Shown in pieces: positions 5,983-14,734 of a stretch of DNA of 34,568 nucleotides (the stretch's first letter is position 1; each line of letters opens with the position of its first letter). The notes beneath the pieces are model-generated. The model worked only from the letters and a program-made list of their open reading frames with translations. It searched no databases and had not been told where the DNA came from. The DNA comes from JBOHBN01 sp050698355 (GTDB lineage: Bacteria > Actinomycetota > Actinomycetes > Streptosporangiales > WHST01), in NCBI GenBank assembly GCA_050698355.1, contig JBOHBN010000160.1, positions 1-34,568 of the forward strand, in the 5' to 3' direction. Made by a program: the position numbers and the translations under genes.

Positions 5983-8489
5983 GCGTCCTCCCCTCCCGGT
6001 TCGTCCACGGCCTCGTCGACCACTGCGGCCTCTGCATTCCGGGCGATGGCCACGACCTCGTCGCCGTCAGCCAGGTTGATGAGGCGTACGCCCATAGTGT
6101 CACGCCCCAGCGGTCGAAGCTCACCCTCGGTCACTCGAGTCCTGATCACGCCGCCCGCGGCGGTGATCGCGTAGAGCTCGTCACCTTCGCCGACCATCAG
6201 TGCGCCGACCAGGCTGCCGCGCTCCGCCGACGTCCTCATCGCCTTGATGCCGATGCCGCCGCGGCCCTTCACCGTCCACTCGGAGACGGCCGTGCGCTTG
6301 GCGTACCCACCGGACGTCGCCGTAAACAGGTACACGTCGGGGTGCGCGACGGTCAGCGCGAGCAGCTCGTCGCTGTTGCGGAACCGCATGCCGATCACGC
6401 CGCTCGTGGCGCGGCCCATCGGACGCAGCGCCGCGTCGGACGCCTGGAACCTGATCGACATGCCGTGCGTGGACACGAGCAGGATGTCGTCGTCGGGACC
6501 GACCAGACGCGCGCCGATCAGCTCGTCGTCGTCACGCAGGTTGACCGCGATGAGTCCACCGGAGCGTGGGGAGTCGTAGTCCGTCAGGCGACTCTTCTTC
6601 ACCAGCCCGCGCTTGGTGGCGAGCACCAGGTACGGCGCGGCCTCGTAGTCGCGGATGGCGAGCACACCGGCGATGTGCTCGTCGGGTTGGAACGCGACGA
6701 GGTTCGCGACGTGCTGGCCGCGGGCGTCGCGCGCGGACTCCGGCAGCTCGTACGCCTTGACCCGGTAGACGCGCCCGGCGTTGGTGAAGAACAGGATCCA
6801 GTGGTGCGTCGTGGTCACGAAGAAGTGCTCGACGATGTCGTCCAGCTTCAGCTGCGCACCCCGCACGCCACGGCCGCCGCGCCGCTGTGACCGATAGAGG
6901 TCGGCCTTCGTGCGCTTGGCGTACCCGCCGCGGGTAATCGTGACGACGACGTTCTCCTGCGGGATGAGGTCCTCGGCGGTCATATCGCCATCGCTCGGGA
7001 CGATACGGGAGCGCCGCTCGTCGCCGTACCGGTCGACGATCTCGGTTAGCTCCGTACCGACGATGTCGCGCTGCCGCTGCGGTGAGGCGAGGATGTCGCG
7101 CAGGTCGTTGATCTGCGCGACCAGCTCGTCGCGCTCGGTCTGCAGCTCCTGACGTTCGAGGGCGGCGAGCTTGCGCAGCTGCATGTCCAGGATCGCTCGG
7201 GCCTGTAGCTCGTCGATCTCGAGGAACTCCTGCAGCGAGGACTGCGCGACCGCCGCCGACTCGCTCGACCGGATCAGCGAGATCACCTCGTCGATCCGAT
7301 CGATCGCCTTCAGCAGCGCCGCCACGATGTGCAGGCGCTCCTCGCACTTGCGCAGGTCGAACTGGGTGCGGCGTACGACGACGTCGATCTGGTGGTTGAC
7401 CCAACTGCGCACGAACCCGTCGAGGGGGAGCGTGCGCGGCACGCCGTCCACAAGGGCGAGCATGTTGGCGCCGAAGGTGTCTTGCAGCTGGGTGTGCTTG
7501 TAGAGGTTGTTCAGCACCACCTTGGCGATCGCGTCGCGCTTGAGCACCACGACGAGACGCTGGCCGACACGCGCGCTGGACTCGTCGCGGATGTCGGCGA
7601 TGCCCTGAACCCGTCCGGAGCTCGCCAGGTCGGCGATCTTCTGAGCCAGGTTGTCCGGGTTGACCTGGTACGGCAGTTCGGTGACGACCAGGATGGGACG
7701 GCCGCGGTTGTCCTCCTCGATCTCCACCACCGCGCGCATGGTGATCGAGCCGCGTCCGGTGCGGTACGCCTGCTCGATCCCCTCGCGGCCGACGATCAGG
7801 GCGCCGGTCGGGAAATCCGGCCCCTGGACGCATTCGAGCAGCTTCTCCAGCAGCTCCTCGTTGCTCGCATCGGGGTTCTCAAGCAGCCAGTGAGCGCCGG
7901 CGGCCAGCTCCCGCAGGTTGTGCGGCGGGATGCTGGTCGCCATACCCACGGCGATACCCGACGCTCCGTTCGCGAGTAGGTTCGGGAACCGGGACGGCAG
8001 GACGTCCGGCTCCTTGGCCCTGCCGTCGTAGTTGTCGGAGAAGTCGACGGTCTCCTTGTCGATGGAGCGCACCATCTCCATCGCGAGCGGGGCCATCCGG
8101 CATTCGGTGTAGCGCATCGCCGCTGGCGGGTCATTGCCCCGGGAGCCGAAGTTGCCCTGGCCGTCGACGAGCGGGTAGCGCATCGACCATGGCTGGGCGA
8201 GACGGACGAGGGCGTCGTAGATCGCGGTGTCGCCGTGCGGGTGGTACTGGCCCATCACGTCGCCGATGACACGCGAGCATTTGCTGTAGCCCCGCTCCGG
8301 CCGGTACCCGCCGTCGTACATGGCGTACAGGACGCGCCGGTGCACCGGCTTCAATCCGTCCCGGACGTCGGGTAGGGCGCGCGAGACGATGACGCTCATC
8401 GCGTAGTCCAGGTACGAGCGCTGCATCTCGACCTGGAGGTCGACGGGCTCGATCTGGTCGCGCACCGGCAACGTGGTGTCGTCGGTCAC
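5979..8489 (-). CDS. gyrA: DNA gyrase subunit A
   Basis: Type IIA topoisomerase subunit that breaks and rejoins DNA during negative supercoiling, as an A2B2 tetramer with GyrB. The 836-residue protein starts at GTG 8489, with a GGGGAAGGA site upstream. The catalytic tyrosine is Tyr127 in PPAAMRYTEC. The quinolone-determining region reads QYHPHGDTAIYDALVR, so Thr88 and Asp92 occupy the positions of E. coli Ser83 and Asp87. The GyrA box QRRGGRG (535-541), which marks gyrase rather than topoisomerase IV, begins the C-terminal DNA-wrapping domain. The acidic tail ends DEPGGEDA. It follows gyrB after a structured 151-base gap. Confidence 0.98.
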   Translation of the reverse strand: MTDDTTLPVRDQIEPVDLQVEMQRSYLDYAMSVIVSRALPDVRDGLKPVHRRVLYAMYDGGYRPERGYSKCSRVIGDVMGQYHPHGDTAIYDALVRLAQPWSMRYPLVDGQGNFGSRGNDPPAAMRYTECRMAPLAMEMVRSIDKETVDFSDNYDGRAKEPDVLPSRFPNLLANGASGIAVGMATSIPPHNLRELAAGAHWLLENPDASNEELLEKLLECVQGPDFPTGALIVGREGIEQAYRTGRGSITMRAVVEIEEDNRGRPILVVTELPYQVNPDNLAQKIADLASSGRVQGIADIRDESSARVGQRLVVVLKRDAIAKVVLNNLYKHTQLQDTFGANMLALVDGVPRTLPLDGFVRSWVNHQIDVVVRRTQFDLRKCEERLHIVAALLKAIDRIDEVISLIRSSESAAVAQSSLQEFLEIDELQARAILDMQLRKLAALERQELQTERDELVAQINDLRDILASPQRQRDIVGTELTEIVDRYGDERRSRIVPSDGDMTAEDLIPQENVVVTITRGGYAKRTKADLYRSQRRGGRGVRGAQLKLDDIVEHFFVTTTHHWILFFTNAGRVYRVKAYELPESARDARGQHVANLVAFQPDEHIAGVLAIRDYEAAPYLVLATKRGLVKKSRLTDYDSPRSGGLIAVNLRDDDELIGARLVGPDDDILLVSTHGMSIRFQASDAALRPMGRATSGVIGMRFRNSDELLALTVAHPDVYLFTATSGGYAKRTAVSEWTVKGRGGIGIKAMRTSAERGSLVGALMVGEGDELYAITAAGGVIRTRVTEGELRPLGRDTMGVRLINLADGDEVVAIARNAEAAVVDEAVDEPGGEDA

Positions 8490-8560
8490 CTACGGTCCTT
8501 CCCCACTTGTCGGTGGATCAGTGCTCAGTACTCATGCGCGCTCGGCTCCTCGCTCACTCC

Positions 8561-8615
8561 GGCACGCCTCACGCCAGTCGAACGAACAACGCCATGACGG
8601 GTCGCGAGGCGTACC
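8561..8615 (-). other. Long hairpin in the gyrB-gyrA spacer
   Basis: In the minus-strand transcript GGTACGCCTCGC (8615-8604) can pair with GTGAGGCGTGCC (8572-8561) over 12 positions including two G-U pairs, leaving a 31-base loop. It lies in the 151-base spacer between gyrB and gyrA. It could attenuate or process the transcript; no T-run follows. Confidence 0.5.
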
Positions 8616-8640
8616 TCCGGCTCGCTCGTCGGCCTCCCGC

Positions 8641-10611
8641 TTAGATGTCAAGGAAGCGCACGTCCTTGGCGTTTCGCTGAATGAACTGGCGGCGGCTGTC
8701 GACGTTCTCGCCCATCAGCACGCTGAACATCTCATCGGCCTGCGCTGCGTCGTCGAGACTGACCTGGAGCAGGACGCGGTGCTGCGGGTCCATCGTGGTG
8801 TCCCACAGCTCCTCGGCGTTCATCTCACCGAGCCCCTTGTACCGCTGTATGCCCTCGTTATTGCCGCGGAGCCGCTTGCCGGCCTCCGTGCCGAGCTTCA
8901 CCAGGCCGTCGCGTTCGCGGTCGGAGTACACGAACTCGTCGGGATGCGAGCCGGCCCACTTGAGCCGGTAGAGCGGCGGCTGGGCGAGATAGACGTGACC
9001 TGCCTCGATCAACCCGCGCATGAACCGGAACAGCAACGTCAGCAGCAGTGTGCAGATGTGCTTGCCGTCGACGTCGGCGTCGGCCATCAAGATGATCTTG
9101 TGGTAGCGCAGCTTCGCGACGTCGAAGTCCTCGTGGATGCCGGTGCCGAGCGCCGAGATCAGCGCCTGTACCTCCTGGTTCTGCAGCACCTTGTCGATGC
9201 GGGCCTTCTCGACGTTCAGGATCTTGCCGCGGATCGGCAGGATCGCCTGCGGGCGGACATCGCGGCCGCCCTTGCCCGAGCCACCGGCGGAGTCGCCCTC
9301 GACGATGAAGACCTCGCACTCTTCGGGCACCGTGGACTGGCAGTCGGCGAGCTTGCCCGGCAGGCCGCCAGCGGAGAGGAGGCCCTTGCGGTTGCGGGCC
9401 AGGTCACGTGCCTTGCGCGCGGCGATCCGCGCGGTGGCCGCGGCGAGCGCCTTGCGCGCGATGTCCCTGCCCTCGCTGGGGTTCTTGTCGAGCCAGGCGC
9501 TGAACATGTCGCCAGTCAGCGTCTGGACGAACGTCTTCGCCTCGGTGTTGCCGAGCTTGGTCTTGGTCTGCCCCTCGAACTGCGGTTCGCGCAGCTTGAT
9601 CGACACGATCGCGGTCAGGCCCTCACGTACGTCGTCACCTGTGAGGTTTGAGTCCTTCTCCTTCAACAGTCCCCAGTGCCGCGCGTACCGGTTGACGAGC
9701 GACGTCATAGCCGCCCGGAAACCCTCCTCATGAGTGCCGCCCTCCACGGTGTTGATCGTGTTGGCGAACGTGTACACGCTCTCGGCGAAGGTAGTGTTCC
9801 ACTGCATGGCGACCTCAAGCGCGAGACCGCGCTGGGTGTCCTCGCCGCTGAAGTCGATCACCGAGCTGTGCACCGGGTCCTTCGTCGTGTTGATGTGCCG
9901 GACGAAGTCGACGAGCCCCTCCTCGTAGCGGTAGCGCACCTCCCGGGGGACACCCGGCTCGCCCGCGTCCTCCGCGACGGAGTCCTCGCCGCCGGCGCGC
10001 TCGTCACGCAGGCTGATCGCGAGGCCCTTGTTGAGGAATGCCATCTCCTGCAGGCGACGCGCCACGGTCTCGAAGTCGTACGCGGTCGTCTCGAACACGT
10101 CAGAGTCGGCCCAGAACGTCGTCGTGGTGCCCGTGCGGGTCGTCTCACCGACGATCTCCACCGGCCCTGTGGGGTCGCCGCGAACGTACGACTGGCGCCA
10201 GATCTTGCCTCGCAGATGGACCTCGACGTCGCACCTGCTGGATAGGGCGTTGACGACCGAAACCCCGACACCGTGCAGACCGCCGGAAACCGCGTAGCCC
10301 TCGCCCCCGAACTTGCCGCCCGCGTGCAGCGTCGTCATGATCACTTCGAGGGCGGGTCGCTTCTCGCTCGCCATCTCATCGACCGGGATGCCGCGGCCGT
10401 CATCGACCACCCGGAGGCCGCCGTCGGCGAGCAAGGTGACGGCGATCTCGGTGCAGTAGCCGGCCAGCGCCTCGTCGACCGAGTTGTCGACGACCTCGGT
10501 CACCAGGTGATGCAGGCCGCGTTCCCCGGTCGAGCCGATGTACATTCCGGGCCGCTTGCGAACGGCCTCCAGCCCCTCAAGGACCCTGATCGACGTGGCG
10601 TCGTACGACAC
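8641..10611 (-). CDS. gyrB: DNA gyrase subunit B
   Basis: ATPase and TOPRIM subunit of gyrase. The 656-residue protein starts at GTG 10611 with a GGGAAGGG site 6 bases upstream. The GHKL ATPase has the N-box glutamate in TEVVDNSVDEA (38-48), DDGRGIP (70-76) and the lid SGGLHGVGVSVVNALS (109-124). The TOPRIM domain has Glu438 in EGDSAGGSGKGGRD and, later, MADADVDG for the metal. The C-terminus ends NAKDVRFLDI, typical of actinobacterial GyrB. The motif reads GGSGKGGRD where GGSAKxGRD is usual, a small variant close to the metal site. gyrB precedes gyrA on the same strand. Confidence 0.98.
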   Translation of the reverse strand: MSYDATSIRVLEGLEAVRKRPGMYIGSTGERGLHHLVTEVVDNSVDEALAGYCTEIAVTLLADGGLRVVDDGRGIPVDEMASEKRPALEVIMTTLHAGGKFGGEGYAVSGGLHGVGVSVVNALSSRCDVEVHLRGKIWRQSYVRGDPTGPVEIVGETTRTGTTTTFWADSDVFETTAYDFETVARRLQEMAFLNKGLAISLRDERAGGEDSVAEDAGEPGVPREVRYRYEEGLVDFVRHINTTKDPVHSSVIDFSGEDTQRGLALEVAMQWNTTFAESVYTFANTINTVEGGTHEEGFRAAMTSLVNRYARHWGLLKEKDSNLTGDDVREGLTAIVSIKLREPQFEGQTKTKLGNTEAKTFVQTLTGDMFSAWLDKNPSEGRDIARKALAAATARIAARKARDLARNRKGLLSAGGLPGKLADCQSTVPEECEVFIVEGDSAGGSGKGGRDVRPQAILPIRGKILNVEKARIDKVLQNQEVQALISALGTGIHEDFDVAKLRYHKIILMADADVDGKHICTLLLTLLFRFMRGLIEAGHVYLAQPPLYRLKWAGSHPDEFVYSDRERDGLVKLGTEAGKRLRGNNEGIQRYKGLGEMNAEELWDTTMDPQHRVLLQVSLDDAAQADEMFSVLMGENVDSRRQFIQRNAKDVRFLDI

Positions 10612-10745
10612 TGCCTACCCTTCCCGCTGCGCCGGTAGCGGACAGCACTCAGGTGCGGCCACGCTGCGGTCTTGCGCGCTCGCGAACGCGGCCCGGGTAG
10701 GCCCCGCGGCGAGAGCTGTGACGCCACTACCGGCGTCCCTTGCGA

Positions 10746-10841
10746 TCACCACCTCGTCGACGTCAGACCGTGCCACCCCCGGGGTCGCGAACCGTCGAGG
10801 ACGAGGCCGGTGGCGCAGGAATCCCACTGCCACCGTTGCAT
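10746..10841 (-). CDS. Possible leaderless Trp-rich micro-ORF in the gyrB leader
   Basis: ATG 10841 lies 6 bases after a TAGAAT -10 element, so a transcript from it would start at the ATG. The frame encodes 31 residues beginning MQRWQWDSC and ending at TGA 10746, about 135 bases before gyrB. Four of 31 residues are tryptophan, including the last. I recognise no family. It could be a regulatory leader peptide or chance; a 72-codon frame in another register (10615-10833) covers the same DNA. Bases 10612-10972 contain no other gene I can support. Confidence 0.3.
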   Translation of the reverse strand: MQRWQWDSCATGLVLDGSRPRGWHGLTSTRW

Positions 10842-10847
10842 GCCCTC

Positions 10848-10853
10848 ATTCTA
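10848..10853 (-). promoter_or_regulatory. -10 element, likely gyrB-gyrA promoter
   Basis: TAGAAT on the minus strand, 237 bases before the gyrB start, is the best -10 in the 361-base spacer between dciA and gyrB. The -35 region holds no TTGACA but contains a perfect 10-base palindrome, CCGTATACGG. A transcript from here would carry a leader of about 230 bases. Confidence 0.45.
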
Positions 10854-10883
10854 CCCCCGCCGCGCTCCGTATACGGCATCGGA

Positions 10884-10899
10884 GCGCCCGTGCGGGCGC
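10884..10899 (-). terminator. Terminator-like hairpin after dciA
   Basis: GCGCCCG (10884-10890) and CGGGCGC (10893-10899) form a perfect inverted repeat with a 2-base centre, about 73 bases beyond the dciA stop and just before the gyrB promoter candidate. There is no T-run. A role in separating the two transcripts is inferred from position. Confidence 0.4.
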
Positions 10900-10972
10900 C
10901 ATGGCGGCACGCTCGCGGCAGGGGCCGCACGGGGATACGCGGCCCGCCCCCATCGAGGGCTCTGCGGCGCGC

Positions 10973-11485
10973 TCATCCGTACGTGTCCCGGGGACCGCGG
11001 CCGCGGACATGCCGGGGTCCGCGCCGCCAGCTCGGCGCGGTGGGCCCGGCGATGCGGACCTGCTGGACGACGCCGGCGCCGAGTTCCTGCTCGAGGCGGT
11101 GCTTCAACTCCGGTGTGAGCGCGCGCAGGTGAGTGGCCCACGCGGTCGAGTCGGCCTCGATCTGCAGCCGGCCCTCCTCGTAACTGGCCGGCCGGCAGTG
11201 ATCGGCGACCTGGCTTCCGACCAGGTCGGCCCAGCGGCCGAACAGCGTGGCGATGGTGGCGCGGGCGTTCCAGCCACGCTCGGTGAGCAGCTCGCGAACG
11301 CTGGCGCCGACCGGCTCCGGATCGCCCGGCCGCGCCCGGGCGGGTCGTGCGGCCGGTGACCGCCGCGTAAAGCCGGGCACGGCGCCGCGGCGTTCGGCGG
11401 TTTCCTTCACCCGTTCCAGCGCCGCCCTGGCGAGATCCCGCGGGTCGGGAGCGTCCTCCTCCGGTACGGGCGGCTCATCGGACAC
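10973..11485 (-). CDS. dciA: DciA-type protein (DUF721), helicase loader
   Basis: DciA-family proteins help load the replicative helicase DnaB in bacteria lacking DnaC-type loaders. I chose GTG 11485, with a GAGG site 6 bases upstream; it overlaps the recF stop by 11 bases. A far longer frame in this register runs back inside recF and is spurious. The 170-residue product has an acidic then basic low-complexity N-terminus. The DUF721 core follows: VRELLTERGWNARATIATLF, then GRWADLVGSQVADHCRP, SYEEGRLQIEADSTAWATHL and LRALTPELKHRLEQELG. Position between recF and gyrB is conserved in actinobacteria. Confidence 0.88.
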   Translation of the reverse strand: MSDEPPVPEEDAPDPRDLARAALERVKETAERRGAVPGFTRRSPAARPARARPGDPEPVGASVRELLTERGWNARATIATLFGRWADLVGSQVADHCRPASYEEGRLQIEADSTAWATHLRALTPELKHRLEQELGAGVVQQVRIAGPTAPSWRRGPRHVRGRGPRDTYG

Positions 11486-12635
11486 GGGTGACCTCGGAGC
11501 GCATAACGTCGTAACGGGCGCCGGAGAGCAGCTCGGGCACGTCGGCGGGCACGGCTGCGGTGACCAGGAGTTGCTCGGCCGGCAGCACGAGCTCGGCCAG
11601 CCGGTCGCGCCGGTCGGTGTCGAGCTCGGCGAACACGTCGTCGAGCAGGAGCACCGGGTCACTCGGCAGTTCGGCCCGCAACAGCTCGTACGAGCCGAGC
11701 CGCAACGCGAGCGCGAATGACCAGCACTCGCCGTGGCTCGCGTACCCGCGGACGGGCAGGTCACCCAGCGAGAGCACCAGGTCGTCGCGGTGCGGGCCGA
11801 GCAGGCTGACCCCGCGGTCGAGCTCCTCGTTGCGGCGCTTCGACACACCGGCGAGCAGCGCGGCCTCCAGCACCTGCGGGTCGGTGGTCCCGTGCCAGCT
11901 TGGCTGGTCCTCGGCGTCGGAGTCGAGGTCGGCGGACCGGTCCAGCGACGACCGGTACGCCAGGCGCGCAGGCCCCTGGCCCTGCGCGATAGCCTCGTAC
12001 GATTTGTCGACAAATGGCTGTAGCGCTTCGATGACACGTAGCCGCGACGACATCAGCTGGGCGCCGACCTTGGCGAGATGCCCGTCCCAGACGTCGAGGG
12101 TGGAGAGCTGCGCGGCGCGCCGAGCGGCGGCCGCGGACTTGAGCAGGGCGTTGCGCTGCTTGAGCACCCGGTCATAGTCGGCGCGTACGGCGGCCAGACT
12201 CGGCTGCCGCGCGACGAGGAGGTCGTCGAGGAACCGCCGGCGTTCGCCCGGGTCGCCTCGTACGAGCACGATGTCCTCGGGCGCGAACAGCACCGTGCGG
12301 AGCGTGCCGAGCACCTCGCGGGCGCGCGGCACGGGCCCACGGTTGATCCGCGCGCGGTTCGCTTTGCCGGGATTGACCTCCAGCTCGACGAGCGTGCGGC
12401 GCCCGTCCTGCTCCACGACCGCGCGGATGACCGCGCGGTCTGCGCCCGCGCGCACCAGCGGGGCGTCGGTGGCCGCGCGGTGGCTGCCGAGAGTGGCGAC
12501 ATAGCCGACCGCCTCGGCCAGGTTCGTCTTGCCCTGCCCGTTCGGGCCGATGAACACGCTGACGCCCGGGTCGAGCGCGACCTCCGCGTGCGCGTACGAG
12601 CGGAAGTCGGCGAGCGACAGGTGGGCGACGTGCAT
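11475..12635 (-). CDS. recF: DNA replication and repair protein RecF
   Basis: SMC-like ATPase that with RecO and RecR loads RecA at gapped DNA. The 386-residue protein starts at ATG 12635, six bases after the gnd stop. Walker A is GPNGQGKTN (30-38), the signature region is SHGECWSFALALRLG, and Walker B is PVLLLDDVFAELD. The N-terminal HVAHLSLADFRSYAHAEV is typical of RecF. Its 3' end overlaps dciA, consistent with a gnd-recF-dciA operon. Confidence 0.97.
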   Translation of the reverse strand: MHVAHLSLADFRSYAHAEVALDPGVSVFIGPNGQGKTNLAEAVGYVATLGSHRAATDAPLVRAGADRAVIRAVVEQDGRRTLVELEVNPGKANRARINRGPVPRAREVLGTLRTVLFAPEDIVLVRGDPGERRRFLDDLLVARQPSLAAVRADYDRVLKQRNALLKSAAAARRAAQLSTLDVWDGHLAKVGAQLMSSRLRVIEALQPFVDKSYEAIAQGQGPARLAYRSSLDRSADLDSDAEDQPSWHGTTDPQVLEAALLAGVSKRRNEELDRGVSLLGPHRDDLVLSLGDLPVRGYASHGECWSFALALRLGSYELLRAELPSDPVLLLDDVFAELDTDRRDRLAELVLPAEQLLVTAAVPADVPELLSGARYDVMRSEVTRVR

Positions 12636-12641
12636 CGCTCG

Positions 12642-13553
12642 CTACTCGGGGTGGTGCAGCGGCTCGGTCACGGTGCCGTCGCCGCGGTGCACCGCGTGCC
12701 CGCCGAACTGGTTGCGCATCGCGGCGACGGCCTTCATCGCGACCGACTCCTGCTGACGGGAGGCGAAGCGGGCGAAGAGCGCGGCCGAGATGGTGGAGAT
12801 GGGTACGGCGTTGTCGATCGCGGCCTCGACCGTCCAGCGGCCCTCGCCGGAGTCTTCCGCGTAGTCCTCGATCCGGTTGAGGCCGGGATCGTCGTCAAAG
12901 GACCGGCTGAGCAGGTCGAGCAGCCATGACTGGATGACCGTGCCCTTCCGCCAGCTGCGGACGCAGTCATCGGGGTTTTCCACGCAGCCCGCCTTTGAGA
13001 GCAACTCGTAGCCCTCCGCCAGCGCCTGCATCATGCCGTACTCGATGCCGTTGTGGACCATCTTGGTGAAGTGCCCGGCGCCGACCGGGCCGGCGTGCAC
13101 GAACCCCGCGTCGCCCTCCGGCTTGAGCGCGTCGAACAGCGGCTGGACGCGCGCGACGTCGGCATTGTCGCCACCGCACATGAGCGCGTAGCCGTTGTCG
13201 AGACCCCAGATGCCACCGGACACGCCGCAGTCGATGAACCCGATGCCGTGCTCGGCGAGCTTGCGAGCGCGCGACTCGTCGTCGAGCCACCGGGAGTTGC
13301 CGCCGTCCACGACGACGTCGCCGTGGCCCAGCAGCGGGGCGAGCTCGTCGACGTTGTCACCGACGTACTGCAGCGGCACCATCAGCCACACCACGCGCGG
13401 GGCGGTCAGCCGCTCCACCAGCTCCTCGATCCTCGCGACGTCGCGGCCGCTCTGCGGATCGACGTCGTAGCCGACGACCTGGTGGCCGGCGCGACGGAGC
13501 CGCTCGCTCATGTTCGCGCCCATCCGGCCAAGCCCGATCATGCCGAGCTCCAT
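12642..13553 (-). CDS. gnd: 6-phosphogluconate dehydrogenase, short (YqeC-like) type
   Basis: Oxidatively decarboxylates 6-phosphogluconate to ribulose 5-phosphate. The 303-residue length marks the short decarboxylating class rather than the ~470-residue form. The Rossmann motif GLGRMG (7-12) follows the start, VVDGGNSRW and CGVSGGIWGL line the substrate site, and the catalytic lysine lies in GHFTKMVHNGIEYGMMQ. The C-terminal segment has EDSGEGRWTVEAAID. Start ATG 13553 has GAAGGGAGA upstream. Gnd between dnaN and recF is seen in many non-mycobacterial actinobacteria. NAD versus NADP preference is not determined. Confidence 0.95.
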   Translation of the reverse strand: MELGMIGLGRMGANMSERLRRAGHQVVGYDVDPQSGRDVARIEELVERLTAPRVVWLMVPLQYVGDNVDELAPLLGHGDVVVDGGNSRWLDDESRARKLAEHGIGFIDCGVSGGIWGLDNGYALMCGGDNADVARVQPLFDALKPEGDAGFVHAGPVGAGHFTKMVHNGIEYGMMQALAEGYELLSKAGCVENPDDCVRSWRKGTVIQSWLLDLLSRSFDDDPGLNRIEDYAEDSGEGRWTVEAAIDNAVPISTISAALFARFASRQQESVAMKAVAAMRNQFGGHAVHRGDGTVTEPLHHPE

Positions 13554-13597
13554 CGGGGTCTCCCTTCGCAGGTACTGTGCGGATCGTGAAGCCGGTT

Positions 13598-14734
13598 CTA
13601 CTCCGGGAGCCGCATCGGCATGAGCAGGTACCGGTAGTCGCCGGCAGGCTCGCCATCGTCGTTCGCCGGGCTCAACACGACCGGCTTCTTGGGGTTGGTG
13701 AACGAAAGCCGCGTCGTGGACGCGTCGAGCGCGCCCAACCCGTCGAGCAGGTAACCGGGGTTGAAGGCGATGCGGATGTCGTCGCCTTCGATCGAGCAGG
13801 GTAGCGACTCCGCGGCCTGGGCGTCGTCGCCGCTGCCGGCCTCCAGCAGCAGCTCGCCACCGGCGAAGTTGAGCCGTACGGCGGCGTTGCGGTCTGCGAC
13901 CAGCGCGACGCGACGCAGCGACTCGACGAGCGCCGCGGTCTCGACCTTGGCGACGGTGGACGACTCGTTCGGAAGCAGCGTGCGGTATGGCGGGAACTCG
14001 CCCTCGATGAGCCGGGTGGTGCTGCGCCGGCCGCCAGACTCGAAACCGATCATGCCCTCGCCGGCGGTGCTGCCGGCCAGCGCGATCATGAGCTTCGAGC
14101 CGGTGGTCAGCGACTTCGCAGTGTCCGCCAGGGTCTTCGCCGGCACCAGCGCGTTGGTCTGCAGCCCCGGCTGCTCCGGCTGCCAGGCGATCTCGCGGAC
14201 GGCGAGGCGGTAGCGGTCGGTGGCGGCTAGGGTGACGGTCGCGTCGTCGATCTCGAGCCGCACGCCGGTGAGCACGGGTAGCGTGTCGTCGCGGCCTGCC
14301 GCGATCGCGACCTGCCCGACGGCGGCGGCGAACGAGTCGGCGGGAGCGGTGCCGGACGTGGTCGGCATGTCGGGTAGCGCCGGGTAGTCCTCCACCGGCA
14401 GGGTCAGCAGGCCGAACCGCGCGCTCCCGCAGGTCACCGCGACGCGGGCGCCGTCGGTGCGCATCTCGACCGGACGTGCCGGCAGGCTACGGGTGATTTC
14501 CGCGAGCAGCCGGCCGGACACTAGGGCGCGGCCCGGCTCCTCGACGTCGACGTCGGCGCTGACCCGCGCCGACACCTCGTAGTCGAAGCTGGACAACGTC
14601 AGGGTCCCGCCGTCGTCCTGGTTGACGTCCAGCAGCATGCCGGCGAGGACGGGAACCGGCGGACGGGTGGGCAGGGTGCGAGCGGTCCACGCGACCGCTT
14701 CGGCCAGGGCATCGCGCTCAACCCGAAACCTCAC
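13598..14734 (-). CDS. dnaN: DNA polymerase III beta clamp
   Basis: Sliding clamp that tethers the replicative polymerase. The 378-residue protein starts at GTG 14734, with GAGGAGG 9 bases upstream. The three-domain clamp fold is supported by family motifs: an N-terminal PTRPPVPVLAGM segment, GLLTLPVEDYPALP, then TDRYRLAVREI, IEGEFPPYRTLLP, and the C-terminal YRYLLMPMRLPE that forms part of the partner-binding pocket. It heads a dnaN-gnd-recF-dciA run with short gaps. The putative origin lies immediately upstream. Confidence 0.98.
   Translation of the reverse strand: MRFRVERDALAEAVAWTARTLPTRPPVPVLAGMLLDVNQDDGGTLTLSSFDYEVSARVSADVDVEEPGRALVSGRLLAEITRSLPARPVEMRTDGARVAVTCGSARFGLLTLPVEDYPALPDMPTTSGTAPADSFAAAVGQVAIAAGRDDTLPVLTGVRLEIDDATVTLAATDRYRLAVREIAWQPEQPGLQTNALVPAKTLADTAKSLTTGSKLMIALAGSTAGEGMIGFESGGRRSTTRLIEGEFPPYRTLLPNESSTVAKVETAALVESLRRVALVADRNAAVRLNFAGGELLLEAGSGDDAQAAESLPCSIEGDDIRIAFNPGYLLDGLGALDASTTRLSFTNPKKPVVLSPANDDGEPAGDYRYLLMPMRLPE

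Noticed and set aside
8473..9651. 392-codon open frame antisense to gyrB
   Set aside because: Shadow of gyrB; no family motifs.
10615..10833. 72-codon minus-strand frame ending 3 bases before gyrB
   Set aside because: About 72% G+C at third positions, no family resemblance, and no ribosome-binding site; it conflicts with the micro-ORF at 10746-10841. Not excluded, but unsupported.
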